Assembly (NCBI GenBank): GCA_002717505.1
Contig: PBEB01000074.1
Span: 1-64,000 of the forward strand
Direction of reading: 5' to 3'
Length of the DNA: 64,000 nt
DNA from: Leptospiraceae bacterium
GTDB taxonomy: Bacteria > Spirochaetota > Leptospiria > Leptospirales > Leptonemataceae
In this document: one piece after another, positions 34,276-42,032 of the stretch
Position numbering within the stretch: the stretch's first letter is position 1
How the letters are laid out: every line of letters begins with the position of its first letter
Position numbers and translations under genes: made by a program
Notes under the pieces: generated by a model
Told to the model about the DNA's origin: nothing
Database searches by the model: none
What the model saw: only the letters and a program-made list of their open reading frames with translations

Positions 34276-35052
34276 ATGCAAATAAAGGGAAATACTGTGC
34301 TGATCACGGGCGGAGGATCTGGCATCGGTCTGGCGCTGGCGAAGGAGTTTCGATCCCTGGGAAATACAGTGATTGTAGCCAATCGCTCGGAAGCCAGACT
34401 ACAGCAAGCCGCTGAACAAGGTTTCGCAGCCTATAAAATGGACATGTCTGACCAGGAAAGCATACAGAGGACGGCCGGGGAAATTCTGGCCGATCATCCA
34501 GAGTTAAACGGAGTGATCCATAGTGCAGGGATTATGAAATCAGAAAGCCTGGTTTCAGGTCCGAACCCAGAAATCCAGATAGAAACGCTGGCGATAAACC
34601 TACAAGGGCCCATTCTATTGAACAATAGTCTGATTCCGCATCTGGTCCAGAAACCGGATGCTTTCATCGTTACCGTAACATCGGGTCTGGCATTCGTTCC
34701 GCTGGCCATGTATCCCACCTACTGTGCCTCAAAAGCAGGTTTACATTCCTACACTGAGAGCCTACGATACCAGTTGAAGGAAACCTCGGTGCAAGTAACG
34801 GAGCTCGCTCCTCCTTATGTGCAGACCGAATTAACCGGGGAGTCTCAGGCCAGCGACCCGATGGCCATGCCGTTGGATGAGTTTATTGCCGAAGTGATGA
34901 GCCAACTGCAAGAGAATCCGGAGGCGAAAGAACTGCTGGTAGAGCGAGTACAGCCATTGCGATTTGCAGCAGAAATTGGGTCTCAAAAATATCAGGAATT
35001 CTTCGCACAGTTCAACGATGGGTTTACTGTAGCAAGAGCCGGCGTCTTCTAG
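34276..35052 (+). CDS. Short-chain dehydrogenase/reductase, DltE-like
   Basis: 258 residues from ATG 34276, which has GGAGG seven bases upstream; the longer frame from 34243 lacks a ribosome site. TGGGSGIGLALAKEF is the NAD(P)-binding TGxxxGxG motif; IHSAGIM the NAG strand; the catalytic residues are S (TVTSGLAF) and the YCASKAG (YxxxK) motif. The C-terminal TELAPPYVQTELTG matches the DltE/oxidoreductase subgroup often encoded beside AraC regulators. The AraC gene follows by 21 bp, so these two are probably one operon. Confidence 0.9.
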   Translation: MQIKGNTVLITGGGSGIGLALAKEFRSLGNTVIVANRSEARLQQAAEQGFAAYKMDMSDQESIQRTAGEILADHPELNGVIHSAGIMKSESLVSGPNPEIQIETLAINLQGPILLNNSLIPHLVQKPDAFIVTVTSGLAFVPLAMYPTYCASKAGLHSYTESLRYQLKETSVQVTELAPPYVQTELTGESQASDPMAMPLDEFIAEVMSQLQENPEAKELLVERVQPLRFAAEIGSQKYQEFFAQFNDGFTVARAGVF

Positions 35053-35073
35053 GAGATCCCGGGGGGATTAAGA

Positions 35074-36126
35074 ATGTCCAATACGAAACGAATCCCGGAG
35101 GAACTGATTTCTCTGGCCCTGGATTACTCCAGGGCCGGAACCCTGGTCCAAACTCCATTGGACAAGCTGAAAGTGATTCGAAGCGATCTGCTTGCCGGCC
35201 CATTGCACTCTGTGTATGAGCCCTCGGTCTGTTTTATCGTTCAGGGGGAAAAGACTGCTACTGTAGGAAAAACCGTGTACCGATGCGAGGCCGGGAAGTT
35301 TTTCGCATCCTCGGCGAACCTCCCTGTGGTGGGCCAGGTAATCAAAGCATCATCGGCGAAGCCCTACCTTGCACTGATCCTGACTCTGGACTCCGGAACA
35401 ATATACGAATTGGCCAGTGCCACAGATTTTCGAAGACGGACTTTGGAGTCTATGGGCCCCGGAGTATTTCTGGATGATGTAAGCGAATTGATGGTGGATG
35501 CATTCTTAAGACTTATGCGATTGCTTCATCAACCGACAGGGCTGACCATCCTGGGTCCGCTTATCATGAAGGAGATTACCTATTATTTGATGCAGTCTCC
35601 TTTTTCGCGAAATCTCTACGATCTGGGAATCAAAGGAAGCGGTGTGAATCGCATTTCCAGAAGCATTCAGAAGATACGCACTGATTTTGCTCAACCACTG
35701 AAAGTAGAAGAACTGGCGCGAATGGCTGACATGAGCCCATCCGCATACTACGAGAATTTTAAGAAGTTCACTGCATTGAGCCCTATCCAGTTTCAAAAGC
35801 AACTCAGGTTGCAGGAAGCCAGAAAGCTGCTCGCAACGGAAACGGAGGATGTGACTTCAGTGGCTTACGCAGTGGGATATGAAAGCCCTTCGCAATTCAG
35901 TCGAGACTATTCACGACATTTCGGTTCTCCACCCTCAAAGGATCTGAAGAATCTGAGAAATGGGCTGGAACGAGCGGCCGCAATTCACTCGGAAATGGAA
36001 ACTTCGGGGAGCAGGGAAGGGTTGCGCCAATCTCGGAATGCCGCCGTGGGTCCGGGCAATCGGGCCGCCGGTGATTCATCAGGCCAGCCCCTCAACGGCC
36101 TGACCAGAGCAAGGAAATCCGTTTAA
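35074..36126 (+). CDS. AraC family transcriptional regulator with extended C terminus
   Basis: 350 residues. N-terminal AraC_N (PF06719-type) domain covers residues about 25-180 (VYEPSVCFIVQGEKTATVGKTVY, YLALILTLD). The double helix-turn-helix spans about 192-290: LKVEELARMADMSPSAYYENFKKFTALSPIQFQKQLRLQEARKLL and TSVAYAVGYESPSQFSRDYSRHFGSPP. The last 55 residues or so are low-complexity and unlike the family, and the stop at 36126 overlaps the decayed cyclase fragment, so the gene's 3' end was probably altered by the rearrangement that brought the fragment here. Subfamily members usually sit with SDR or aldo/keto reductase genes, as here. Confidence 0.88.
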   Translation: MSNTKRIPEELISLALDYSRAGTLVQTPLDKLKVIRSDLLAGPLHSVYEPSVCFIVQGEKTATVGKTVYRCEAGKFFASSANLPVVGQVIKASSAKPYLALILTLDSGTIYELASATDFRRRTLESMGPGVFLDDVSELMVDAFLRLMRLLHQPTGLTILGPLIMKEITYYLMQSPFSRNLYDLGIKGSGVNRISRSIQKIRTDFAQPLKVEELARMADMSPSAYYENFKKFTALSPIQFQKQLRLQEARKLLATETEDVTSVAYAVGYESPSQFSRDYSRHFGSPPSKDLKNLRNGLERAAAIHSEMETSGSREGLRQSRNAAVGPGNRAAGDSSGQPLNGLTRARKSV

Positions 36127-36382
36127 CGTTCGCATCGGCATCAATTCCGGGCGCGCCATTCGAGCCAATGTTGGAGGTAAGGACCGAAGGGAGTATACTT
36201 TCATTGGTGATGCCGTTAATCTAGCCCAGCGCCTTGAGTCTCAATGCACTCCGGGTAAAATGCTCATCTCTGTTAACTTTCCTCCCTCGGCTCTTGATGA
36301 TTTAAAGTTTACGAGACGCACGCTCACAGTAAAGGGTAAGCGAGACCCGGTGATCGCTTTTGAATGTGAGCCGCTGCCATAG
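36104..36382 (+). pseudogene. C-terminal remnant of a class III adenylate/guanylate cyclase
   Basis: Reading from 36104 without a start codon to the TAG at 36380-36382 gives 92 residues: FNVRIGINSGRA, IRANVGG, RREYTFIGDAVNLAQRLES, then CTPGKMLIS and LTVKGKRDPVIAFE. This is the second half of a cyclase homology domain, including the transition-state Asn and Arg in DAVNLAQRLE. The first half with both metal-binding Asp residues is absent; upstream in this frame a TGA occurs at 36101-36103. The fragment overlaps the last codons of the AraC gene in another frame. It cannot be catalytic and marks a deletion or recombination breakpoint. Confidence 0.82.
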
Positions 36383-36583
36383 CGGCCATTCCAGTGGTCA
36401 GAATTAATCCGGCGTTTCATTGGGCTCGTCCGTGCTGGAAATTAGTCCAGGGTTCCGGTTCAAAGCCGGAAACCATACCCCGATCTCTGGCCTACCACCG
36501 TCCCATTTCATAAATTCCTGGCTCTCTGTTTGTAAAGATTTCCGGAAAATGTATTGCCCTTCGAAGGCCCTTTGTATAAAATA

Positions 36584-36606
36584 TATTCTAGAATAGGAAT
36601 TATAAT
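36584..36606 (+). promoter_or_regulatory. TetR promoter with TATTCTAGAATA palindrome
   Basis: A perfect 12-bp palindrome TATTCTAGAATA (36584-36595) lies just before a TATAAT -10 box (36601-36606), upstream of the TetR ATG at 36644. The half-site TATTCTA is the same as in the PadR promoter at 31857-31890. Probably the autoregulatory operator. Confidence 0.55.
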
Positions 36607-36643
36607 ATGTCGGCCGGGATTTCCGGAAGGATAGGCACAGCCC

Positions 36644-37240
36644 ATGGGTAGGAATCCGAAATTCGAAGATACTCACTTCATTTCTGCGGCGCAGGAGGTG
36701 ATCGCAACCGACGGTCTGGAAGGCTTGAACGTGCTCAAGATCGCCCGGCAGGCGGGAGCAACCACAGGCTCCCTTTACCACCGATTTGCTTCTGTGGAGG
36801 AATTGGCGGCAATGGCCTGGATGGAGGCCGCAGAATCGTTTCAATCCGAGTTCGCCCTGGCCCTTTCTGAAGCGCCTCCAGCGGAGGCCGTTCTTGCGGG
36901 GGCGCTGGTTACACCGGATTGGTCCCGGAAGAACCTAACAGCGGCTCGAGTCCTTCTCAGATCAAGCGCGGCCACGCTGAAGCAGCAGGAATTGCCGGCT
37001 CCCCTCCAAAAGCGCCTGGGACGATTGCAGAGCAACCTCAGGCGGACCATATTGAGCTTTGCCCGTAGGTATGAAAGTAAGGCTAGTCCGGAACGCATTG
37101 AACTCTTTCAGTTTCTTTTGGCAGATATGCCCCTGGCAGCTGTAACACCTTATCTGAAGCGGGGCGAGTTACCCCCGGACCGCGTAAACAGTGTAATTCG
37201 CACTGCGATTTCTGGATTTTACAAAGAGCTAAAGAACTAA
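36644..37240 (+). CDS. TetR/AcrR family transcriptional regulator
   Basis: 198 residues. Helix-turn-helix at residues about 15-58: AQEVIATDGLEGLNVLKIARQAGATTGSLYHRFASVEELAAMAW. The C-terminal ligand domain is divergent, Ala/Leu rich. It is followed after 19 bp by an SRPBCC-fold gene, forming a likely operon, and has a palindrome overlapping its promoter. The combination TetR plus lipid- or ligand-binding SRPBCC protein suggests regulation by a hydrophobic compound. Target genes beyond this operon are unknown. Confidence 0.88.
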   Translation: MGRNPKFEDTHFISAAQEVIATDGLEGLNVLKIARQAGATTGSLYHRFASVEELAAMAWMEAAESFQSEFALALSEAPPAEAVLAGALVTPDWSRKNLTAARVLLRSSAATLKQQELPAPLQKRLGRLQSNLRRTILSFARRYESKASPERIELFQFLLADMPLAAVTPYLKRGELPPDRVNSVIRTAISGFYKELKN

Positions 37241-37259
37241 AGATCAAAGGGGCGAAACG

Positions 37260-37754
37260 ATGAAAGTGAAAAACGTGCATGAGCGGAAAATCAAGGGCAG
37301 CAAGGAAATGGTTGAAAGCATTCTCGAGAGTCTTGGGACCCGAAACGATCGTATCTGGCCGCGAAACTGGCCCCCAATGCGATTGAAGCCTTCCAAAGAA
37401 AAGTTAGGACGGGGAGGACATGGGCCTATTCGATATCGAGTGAAAGAGCACGTTCCCGGCAAAAGAATAGTTTTCGAATTCGAGCAGGATCGTCTTTCTC
37501 GAGGCCTTGTAGGCGTTCATTACTTCGAATTGCTGGCTGAAGGCAGCGATGAATTTATCGTCAGGCATGTCATCGATGCGAAGCTTGGATGGCCGGCCTC
37601 CTTACTCTGGCCGATATTAATTCGTCCATTGCATGATGCGCTTCTGGAAGATGCCCTGGATAACTTTGAATCGGCGGTATCTGAGATGCCTGAAAATGCG
37701 AAGTATGTCCACAGTCCCTACGTTAGCCTGCTGCGAATGGCAGTGGGCGGGTAG
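37260..37754 (+). CDS. SRPBCC (START-like) family protein
   Basis: 164 residues with AAAGGGG 7 bases before the ATG. The helix-grip fold is suggested by VHERKIKGSKEMVESILESLG at the N terminus, the strand pair YRVKEHVPGKRIVFEFE, and the C-terminal long helix PLHDALLEDALDNFESAVSEM. SRPBCC proteins bind hydrophobic ligands in a deep cavity; some are cyclases or hydratases. Co-transcription with the upstream TetR gene is likely. Confidence 0.72.
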   Translation: MKVKNVHERKIKGSKEMVESILESLGTRNDRIWPRNWPPMRLKPSKEKLGRGGHGPIRYRVKEHVPGKRIVFEFEQDRLSRGLVGVHYFELLAEGSDEFIVRHVIDAKLGWPASLLWPILIRPLHDALLEDALDNFESAVSEMPENAKYVHSPYVSLLRMAVGG

Positions 37755-37833
37755 ATACTGGCAACCCGGATTGTTCCGTTAATTGCTGGAGTTCTCGGTT
37801 GGAGGACGCTTTCGAGTAGGGAGCGAAGAATTG

Positions 37834-37900
37834 CGGAGAGGGGGGGCGATGCATCGCTGACTTCGTCAGCTCGCGCGCTCCGCCTACGGCTCCGCGAACG
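37834..37900. repeat. REP-like palindrome cluster with a partial tRNA-Ser end duplicate
   Basis: Begins with CGGAGAGGGGGGG (37834-37846), identical to 13 bases at the 3' end of the tRNA-Ser gene (38022-38034). It is followed by the 12-bp palindrome GCGATGCATCGC (37846-37857), the hairpin GCTGAC-TTC-GTCAGC (37856-37870), an alternating GCGCGC stretch and GCCTACGGC. The structure is like repetitive extragenic palindromes. Copy number elsewhere cannot be seen here. Confidence 0.6.
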
Positions 37901-38021
37901 AACCCCAAGAATTGGTGCAGATTGCTGCGCAATCTTTTTAGGCTACTGGCGCCCTGTAGTTGCCGGTTCTCACCCCCCGCTGCTCCGAGGAGCGTATTGT
38001 TGTGCGGAAATTTGGGAGATT

Positions 38022-38108
38022 CGGAGAGGGGGGGATTCGAACCCCCGGTGGGCGTGAACCCACACTTGCTTTCCAAGCAAGCACCTTAAACCGCTCGGAC
38101 ACCTCTCC
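38022..38108 (-). tRNA. tRNA-Ser (anticodon GGA)
   Basis: 87 nt, class II tRNA. The acceptor stem GGAGAGG pairs with CCTCTCC, the anticodon loop reads TTGGAAA with GGA in the centre, a long variable arm (GTGGG...CCCAC) is present, and the T arm is GGGGG-TTCGAAT-CCCCC. The discriminator is G, usual for serine, and CCA is not encoded. It reads serine codons UCC and UCU. Confidence 0.95.
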
Positions 38109-38355
38109 TTCCACTAAACCGGGCAGGAAGCCCTGAGATTTAGAGAACCTGTCCATGCTCGGATTAAAGGGAAGGCAGTCAAGAGAAAAGGCTGACCGTT
38201 GAGTTGAGGTACTGACGATCCGGACGGTTCAGCTCTCCAGGGTGCAGATTATTTGGCTGTCGGTATCCGCGGTGGCAGCAGTGGAGCCGGTCCAGGTCTC
38301 GGGGAAATAGTCTAGTAGGTCCCCGGTTCCAAAGGAAAGCAGTGCAACAGGCTGG

Positions 38356-38814
38356 CTATCCTCGACGTTCTTCGAAGAACTGAGTAAGCAACTCAGATGC
38401 GCTGTTCTCGTAGTCTTCGAGCAAGCGCCAGGAGGGTCGATGATTGATTTCCGAAGACAAATTGTCCAGAAGGCTTCGGAGTCCTGGCCAGGATGTGGAG
38501 CGGGTCATGAATGCTACCTCTGGAATTCGGGCATGAATGATGAGGCCACTGCACATCAGGCAGGGTTCCAGCGTCGTGATGAGAACGGTTCGTGGTAGTC
38601 GCTCGGAGCTCAGTCTTTTGCAGGCATCACGGATCGCCAGGAGTTCTGCATGAGCGGAGGGGTCGGCCTGCTCTAAAATCTGATTACGGCCCTCCGATAA
38701 AATGGTGCCGTGTTCATCGCACAGGACAGCACCAACCGGCGTCTCGCCGTGTTCATAGGCTTCGCGGGCTAATTGGAGCGCTCGCTGGCAGGCGTTGTCC
38801 GGAGGATAGAGCAT
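38356..38814 (-). CDS. tadA: TadA-like nucleoside deaminase
   Basis: 152 residues of the cytidine deaminase-like fold. Zinc ligands and catalytic Glu: H55-A-E57 in SAHAELLAIR, and P84-C85-L-M-C88 in TLEPCLMCSG. N-terminal ALQLAREAYEHGETPVGAVL is typical of tRNA adenosine deaminase, which makes inosine at the wobble base of tRNA-Arg(ACG). After the second motif the sequence departs from classic TadA (AFMTRSTSWPGLRSLL instead of the usual GxxDxKxGAxGS), so a related nucleoside or guanine deaminase is possible. It lies upstream of tRNA-Ser on the same strand, a neighbourhood tadA has in many genomes. Confidence 0.75.
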   Translation of the reverse strand: MLYPPDNACQRALQLAREAYEHGETPVGAVLCDEHGTILSEGRNQILEQADPSAHAELLAIRDACKRLSSERLPRTVLITTLEPCLMCSGLIIHARIPEVAFMTRSTSWPGLRSLLDNLSSEINHRPSWRLLEDYENSASELLTQFFEERRG

Positions 38815-38852
38815 GAGGTGCCACGGTTTAACAATCCGCGAAAGAAGTTCTA

Positions 38853-38889
38853 GCAGAAAAAAAGAAAGGCAGCCCCAAAAGGCTGCCTT
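38853..38889 (-). terminator. Rho-independent terminator of the acyl-CoA dehydrogenase gene
   Basis: On the minus strand, stem AAGGCAGCC, loop TTTTGG, stem GGCTGCCTT (perfect 9 bp, 38866-38889), followed by TCTTTTTTT. It begins 28 bp after the dehydrogenase stop and lies before the tadA-like start. Confidence 0.88.
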
Positions 38890-38916
38890 CGATTCAGACC
38901 AGGAATTCTGTGAGAC

Positions 38917-40071
38917 TCAAAGTCCCAGGCCTTTGCCCGCGATGATTTCGCGCATGATCTCGGACGTTCCTGCATAGATCGATTGCACTCTGGCATCCAG
39001 AAACGCTCGTGCGATAGGATACTCGGTCATATAGCCGTAGCCTCCGAAGAACTGCAGACATTCATCTACATGGCGCTTCAGTAACTCTGAACACAGTAGC
39101 TTCGCCTGGGATGCCTGGACGGTTACCTTTTCGCCTTTCATGAACTGAATGATCACCTGGTCCAGCATGGCGCGAGCAGCCAACTGCTCGGTGTACATGT
39201 CAGCCAGTTTGAACTGAGTATTCTGAAATTTGCTGATGGGTTTACCAAAAGCCTTTCTGGTTTTAACATAGTCTACAGTCATTTCCAGAGTAGCCTCGGC
39301 AGATCGCATGTTGCTTATGGCCAGCACCAATCGCTCGGTGGCCAGTTCGCTCATCAGGTATCTAAATCCATACCCTTCTTTGCCGATGAGGTTCTCTTTG
39401 GGAACTTTGACATCGTTAAAGAATAGTTCGGAGGTATCCTGTGCATGGAGCCCGATTTTCTCCAGTTTGCGGCCTCTTTCGAAGCCTTCCATGCCGCGTT
39501 CGATGCCCAGCAGAGAAACCCCGTTCTGCCCGCGGGAGGCATTGGTTTTCACAACTGTGATTACCAGATCAGAAAGATATCCATTGGAGATAAAGGTCTT
39601 GGAACCATTCACCAGATAGTGGTCGCCCTTATCCACGGCAGTGGTCTGGATTCCCGCCAGGTCGCTTCCTGCGTTCGGTTCTGTCATGGCTACGGCCAGG
39701 ATTTTTGTTCCGTCCACCACGCCCGGTAGCCATCGCTTCTTTTGTTCTTCGTTTGCATGGTGCAGAATATAAGGAGCGATTACGTCTGCATGCAGGCTCA
39801 CGAAGAAGCCGCTGGCGCCCACACGGGCCAGTTCTTCGATAACAATCACGTTATAAAGGAAGTCTGCTTCCGCCGCCCCGTATTCCGCAGGAAAATTGGG
39901 ACAGATCATTCCAAGCTGTCCAGCTTCGGCCCAGATTTCCCGGGGAACAATCTTGTCTTTCTCCCATTGTTCGTGGTTGGGAGCAACCTTTTCGTTTACG
40001 AAATCCCGGACCATGTCCCGGAAAGTATTATGATCATCTGTGTATGGTAGTTGACTGGGTAGTCCTTTCAT
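38917..40071 (-). CDS. Acyl-CoA dehydrogenase, long-chain (LCAD) type
   Basis: 384 residues from ATG 40071 (MKGLPSQLPYTDDHNTF), with AGAGG six bases upstream; the frame is open to 40161 but without a ribosome site. FAD-dependent alpha,beta-dehydrogenation of acyl-CoA, electrons passing to ETF. Signature MTEPNAGSDLAGIQTTA, KTFISNGYLSD and QFFGGYGYMTEYPIAR are clear. The C-terminal IYAGTSEIMREII has Ala where MCAD has its catalytic Glu, and the helix-G segment AEATLEMTVDYVKTRKAFGK has Glu, the arrangement of LCAD and isovaleryl-CoA dehydrogenases. Part of fatty acid beta-oxidation, the main carbon source of Leptospirales. Ends at its own terminator. Confidence 0.93.
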   Translation of the reverse strand: MKGLPSQLPYTDDHNTFRDMVRDFVNEKVAPNHEQWEKDKIVPREIWAEAGQLGMICPNFPAEYGAAEADFLYNVIVIEELARVGASGFFVSLHADVIAPYILHHANEEQKKRWLPGVVDGTKILAVAMTEPNAGSDLAGIQTTAVDKGDHYLVNGSKTFISNGYLSDLVITVVKTNASRGQNGVSLLGIERGMEGFERGRKLEKIGLHAQDTSELFFNDVKVPKENLIGKEGYGFRYLMSELATERLVLAISNMRSAEATLEMTVDYVKTRKAFGKPISKFQNTQFKLADMYTEQLAARAMLDQVIIQFMKGEKVTVQASQAKLLCSELLKRHVDECLQFFGGYGYMTEYPIARAFLDARVQSIYAGTSEIMREIIAGKGLGL

Positions 40072-40185
40072 ATGCCGCCTCTTTGCTGACGTAGCCATCA
40101 GGGCTGTGTCAGGTTGTATTGACTCAAAAGTCAACTTTTGGCTGGCCGGACTTTCTGCCAAGAAATATAAAACTCTGACACCCGG

Positions 40186-41775
40186 TCAGAACTCGAACAT
40201 CGTACCACTGAGGAATCGGCGAAAAACCTCGTATTTTCGTAGACCAAAAATGCGATTTCGATTCTTACGAATCCATTCATCCTGCTGAAGATAGCTTCCG
40301 CCAGGTTGTTCTCTTTTGCGCAATTCTACTCCTCGTCCGAAAAGAGCGCGAAACTCCTTTCGAATCATCTCCAGTGTTCGCGAATATGTGAGATAGGAAT
40401 CTACCTGCTCGCCATTTATGTCGCGAAACCTTTCAGTCCACCATTCGATGAGGATCTTGCGAATCAATGTCTCTGGATACTCGCGGCGAATCTGGCTCTG
40501 TTCATCGATTCTAAAAACGTCTCCAATATTTCTCTGGCGCAATGTCGCAATTAGAATGCGAAAGATCACATTGGGACCGCAATGGTAGAGGAAAACATCG
40601 GGATGCAATAGACCGGGGAAGTCCGCGGTTATCAAAGCTCTGGTATCTTCATTCAGAATTCGTTCGATGAGATCGATGTAGGCTTCCAGATGCGATGCTC
40701 CAGACCCCTTTTTTACCATGGCTCCAGATGCTGTAAGGCTGGAAGGCTGATCCTCTGGCCGAAGAACAACCAGAAAGGCATCTTTGAACTCCTCAAGGCC
40801 ATTTCGGTAGTCCTGCACGGAAATCTCCATGCTGTAATCTCTGGATCGATTCCAGTCCCGACTACCCAGGATTGGCACCGCATAAAGGCTGGCTCGATGG
40901 ATTCGCCTTTCACGGGTTTCCAGAATAATACTGCGAGCGATGGATACTTCTGGCGGACCTCCATCTTCCGGTTGAGCTTCCGCATCGGTCTCTGGCTTTT
41001 CTTCCTCTTTCTCGCCTTCCGGGCGTGCCAGAGCATCCAGGGTATAATCTACACTTCCGTCATAGCTCAGGTCGATGCGATATCCGCCGGTCACCGAATC
41101 TCGTTGCTCGCGATTGACCTGAATATATCGATAGAGGGCCCCAAGAAAACTCTCTGTGCTTCGGATGAGCTTTTGCACTGGTTCCAGATAGTCGGTTTCC
41201 AGGCCACGTACCAATCGCCGCGTTTCATGAATCACAGAGAAGGTATCTACAAGCTTGTTAATGTTTCGCCAGATCTCTCTGGATTTTTCATTGAACGTTT
41301 TAATCTTCTCATAGAAGCGTTTCAGCTTCACGAAGTTGATTTCGTTAGGGCCGGTTTCTTCCTGGAAATATTTTCGAACCTGACGGGTGGCCTCCCTGGT
41401 TAGAGTCTCATCGGCAGCTGTTTCCACGTAAACCCGGTAGGCCTTCCTAAGCGCATCGATATCTTTTTTCAGGTCTTCGCTATACTGCTCTACAACAGCC
41501 CGGGTTCCGTCTTCCAGACCAGGAGCAAAGAGTCGTTCCAGGATCAGGTTAGCAGTGGAGATGTGTGGTCGTAGAACCATCTCCACCGGACGGAGAAAGA
41601 GCTGCACATCCTCATCGGTTTTGGGTTCGGGAGGCCTTTCGACGGTGCGAGTGGCGCTAGAAAGAAAGGCTGCCTCTTCCGCCCGGGCCAGTGTATCCAT
41701 CTGGAAGGGCTGACTGAGAACCTTTTCCAGATCTTCATCTGTCTGCTCCCGAGATTTTTCTTCCGGATCGGCCAC
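40186..41775 (-). CDS. Conserved leptospiral hypothetical protein, 529 residues
   Basis: Not recognised. Soluble, very charged and mostly helical, with no signal peptide. Residues 60-230 look like a helical bundle (RPHISTANLILERLF, LKRFYEKIKTFNEKSREIWRNINKLVDTF), an acidic Pro/Glu/Asp-rich linker lies at about 258-285 (EGEKEEEKPETDAEAQ), and a second helical/strand domain runs to the C terminus (LIERILNEDTRALITADFPGLLHPDVFLYHCGPNVIF, IRKILIEWWTERF). Similar proteins are, to my knowledge, restricted to leptospires. It lies between the acyl-CoA dehydrogenase gene and the ftsH terminator and appears to be its own unit. No catalytic motif seen. Confidence 0.72.
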   Translation of the reverse strand: MADPEEKSREQTDEDLEKVLSQPFQMDTLARAEEAAFLSSATRTVERPPEPKTDEDVQLFLRPVEMVLRPHISTANLILERLFAPGLEDGTRAVVEQYSEDLKKDIDALRKAYRVYVETAADETLTREATRQVRKYFQEETGPNEINFVKLKRFYEKIKTFNEKSREIWRNINKLVDTFSVIHETRRLVRGLETDYLEPVQKLIRSTESFLGALYRYIQVNREQRDSVTGGYRIDLSYDGSVDYTLDALARPEGEKEEEKPETDAEAQPEDGGPPEVSIARSIILETRERRIHRASLYAVPILGSRDWNRSRDYSMEISVQDYRNGLEEFKDAFLVVLRPEDQPSSLTASGAMVKKGSGASHLEAYIDLIERILNEDTRALITADFPGLLHPDVFLYHCGPNVIFRILIATLRQRNIGDVFRIDEQSQIRREYPETLIRKILIEWWTERFRDINGEQVDSYLTYSRTLEMIRKEFRALFGRGVELRKREQPGGSYLQQDEWIRKNRNRIFGLRKYEVFRRFLSGTMFEF

Positions 41776-41952
41776 TGACTTTATTTTCGATCTTTCTAGC
41801 TTTTAGAGCAAGGAAAAAGCGCATTCAATGGCATGGCAAATTGGTGTTTGCAGAAGGCATTAATCATCGGATATTCGCTTTGTATGTAGGATTCCCAAAA
41901 CAACAAGGAGAGCGCTTAAACCGAAAGGCCCGGAACAACAAGGAGGACGCGC

Positions 41953-41981
41953 AAAAAAGGCCCGGAACTATGTCCGAGCCT
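41953..41981 (-). terminator. Rho-independent terminator downstream of ftsH
   Basis: Minus strand: stem AGGCTCGGA (41973-41981), loop CATAGT, stem TCCGGGCCT (41958-41966) with one G-T pair, then TTTTTT. It is 52 bp past the ftsH stop and closes the ispE-to-ftsH block. A second partial AAAGGCCCGGAACAACAAGGAG copy lies just upstream at about 41920-41945, so the element is partly duplicated. Confidence 0.82.
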
Positions 41982-42032
41982 ATGGATGCCTCCGGTTCTC
42001 ACTGGCACCTATTTCCGGGAGTCGAATGCTGA

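Noticed and set aside
38281-38345. Possible SRP RNA near tadA (GGTTCC...GGAAAGCAG, with GGGGA/TCCCC and GGAGCCGG/CCGGTTCC pairings)
   Set aside because: Location beside tadA is suggestive and the stretch is structured, but the conserved domain IV core with its GNRA-type tetraloop is not present and the orientation opposes tadA. A covariance-model search would decide.
40690-41403. 237-codon plus frame inside the 529-residue gene
   Set aside because: Antisense shadow; composition rich in Cys, Phe and Ile without any motif, while the minus frame has coding character.
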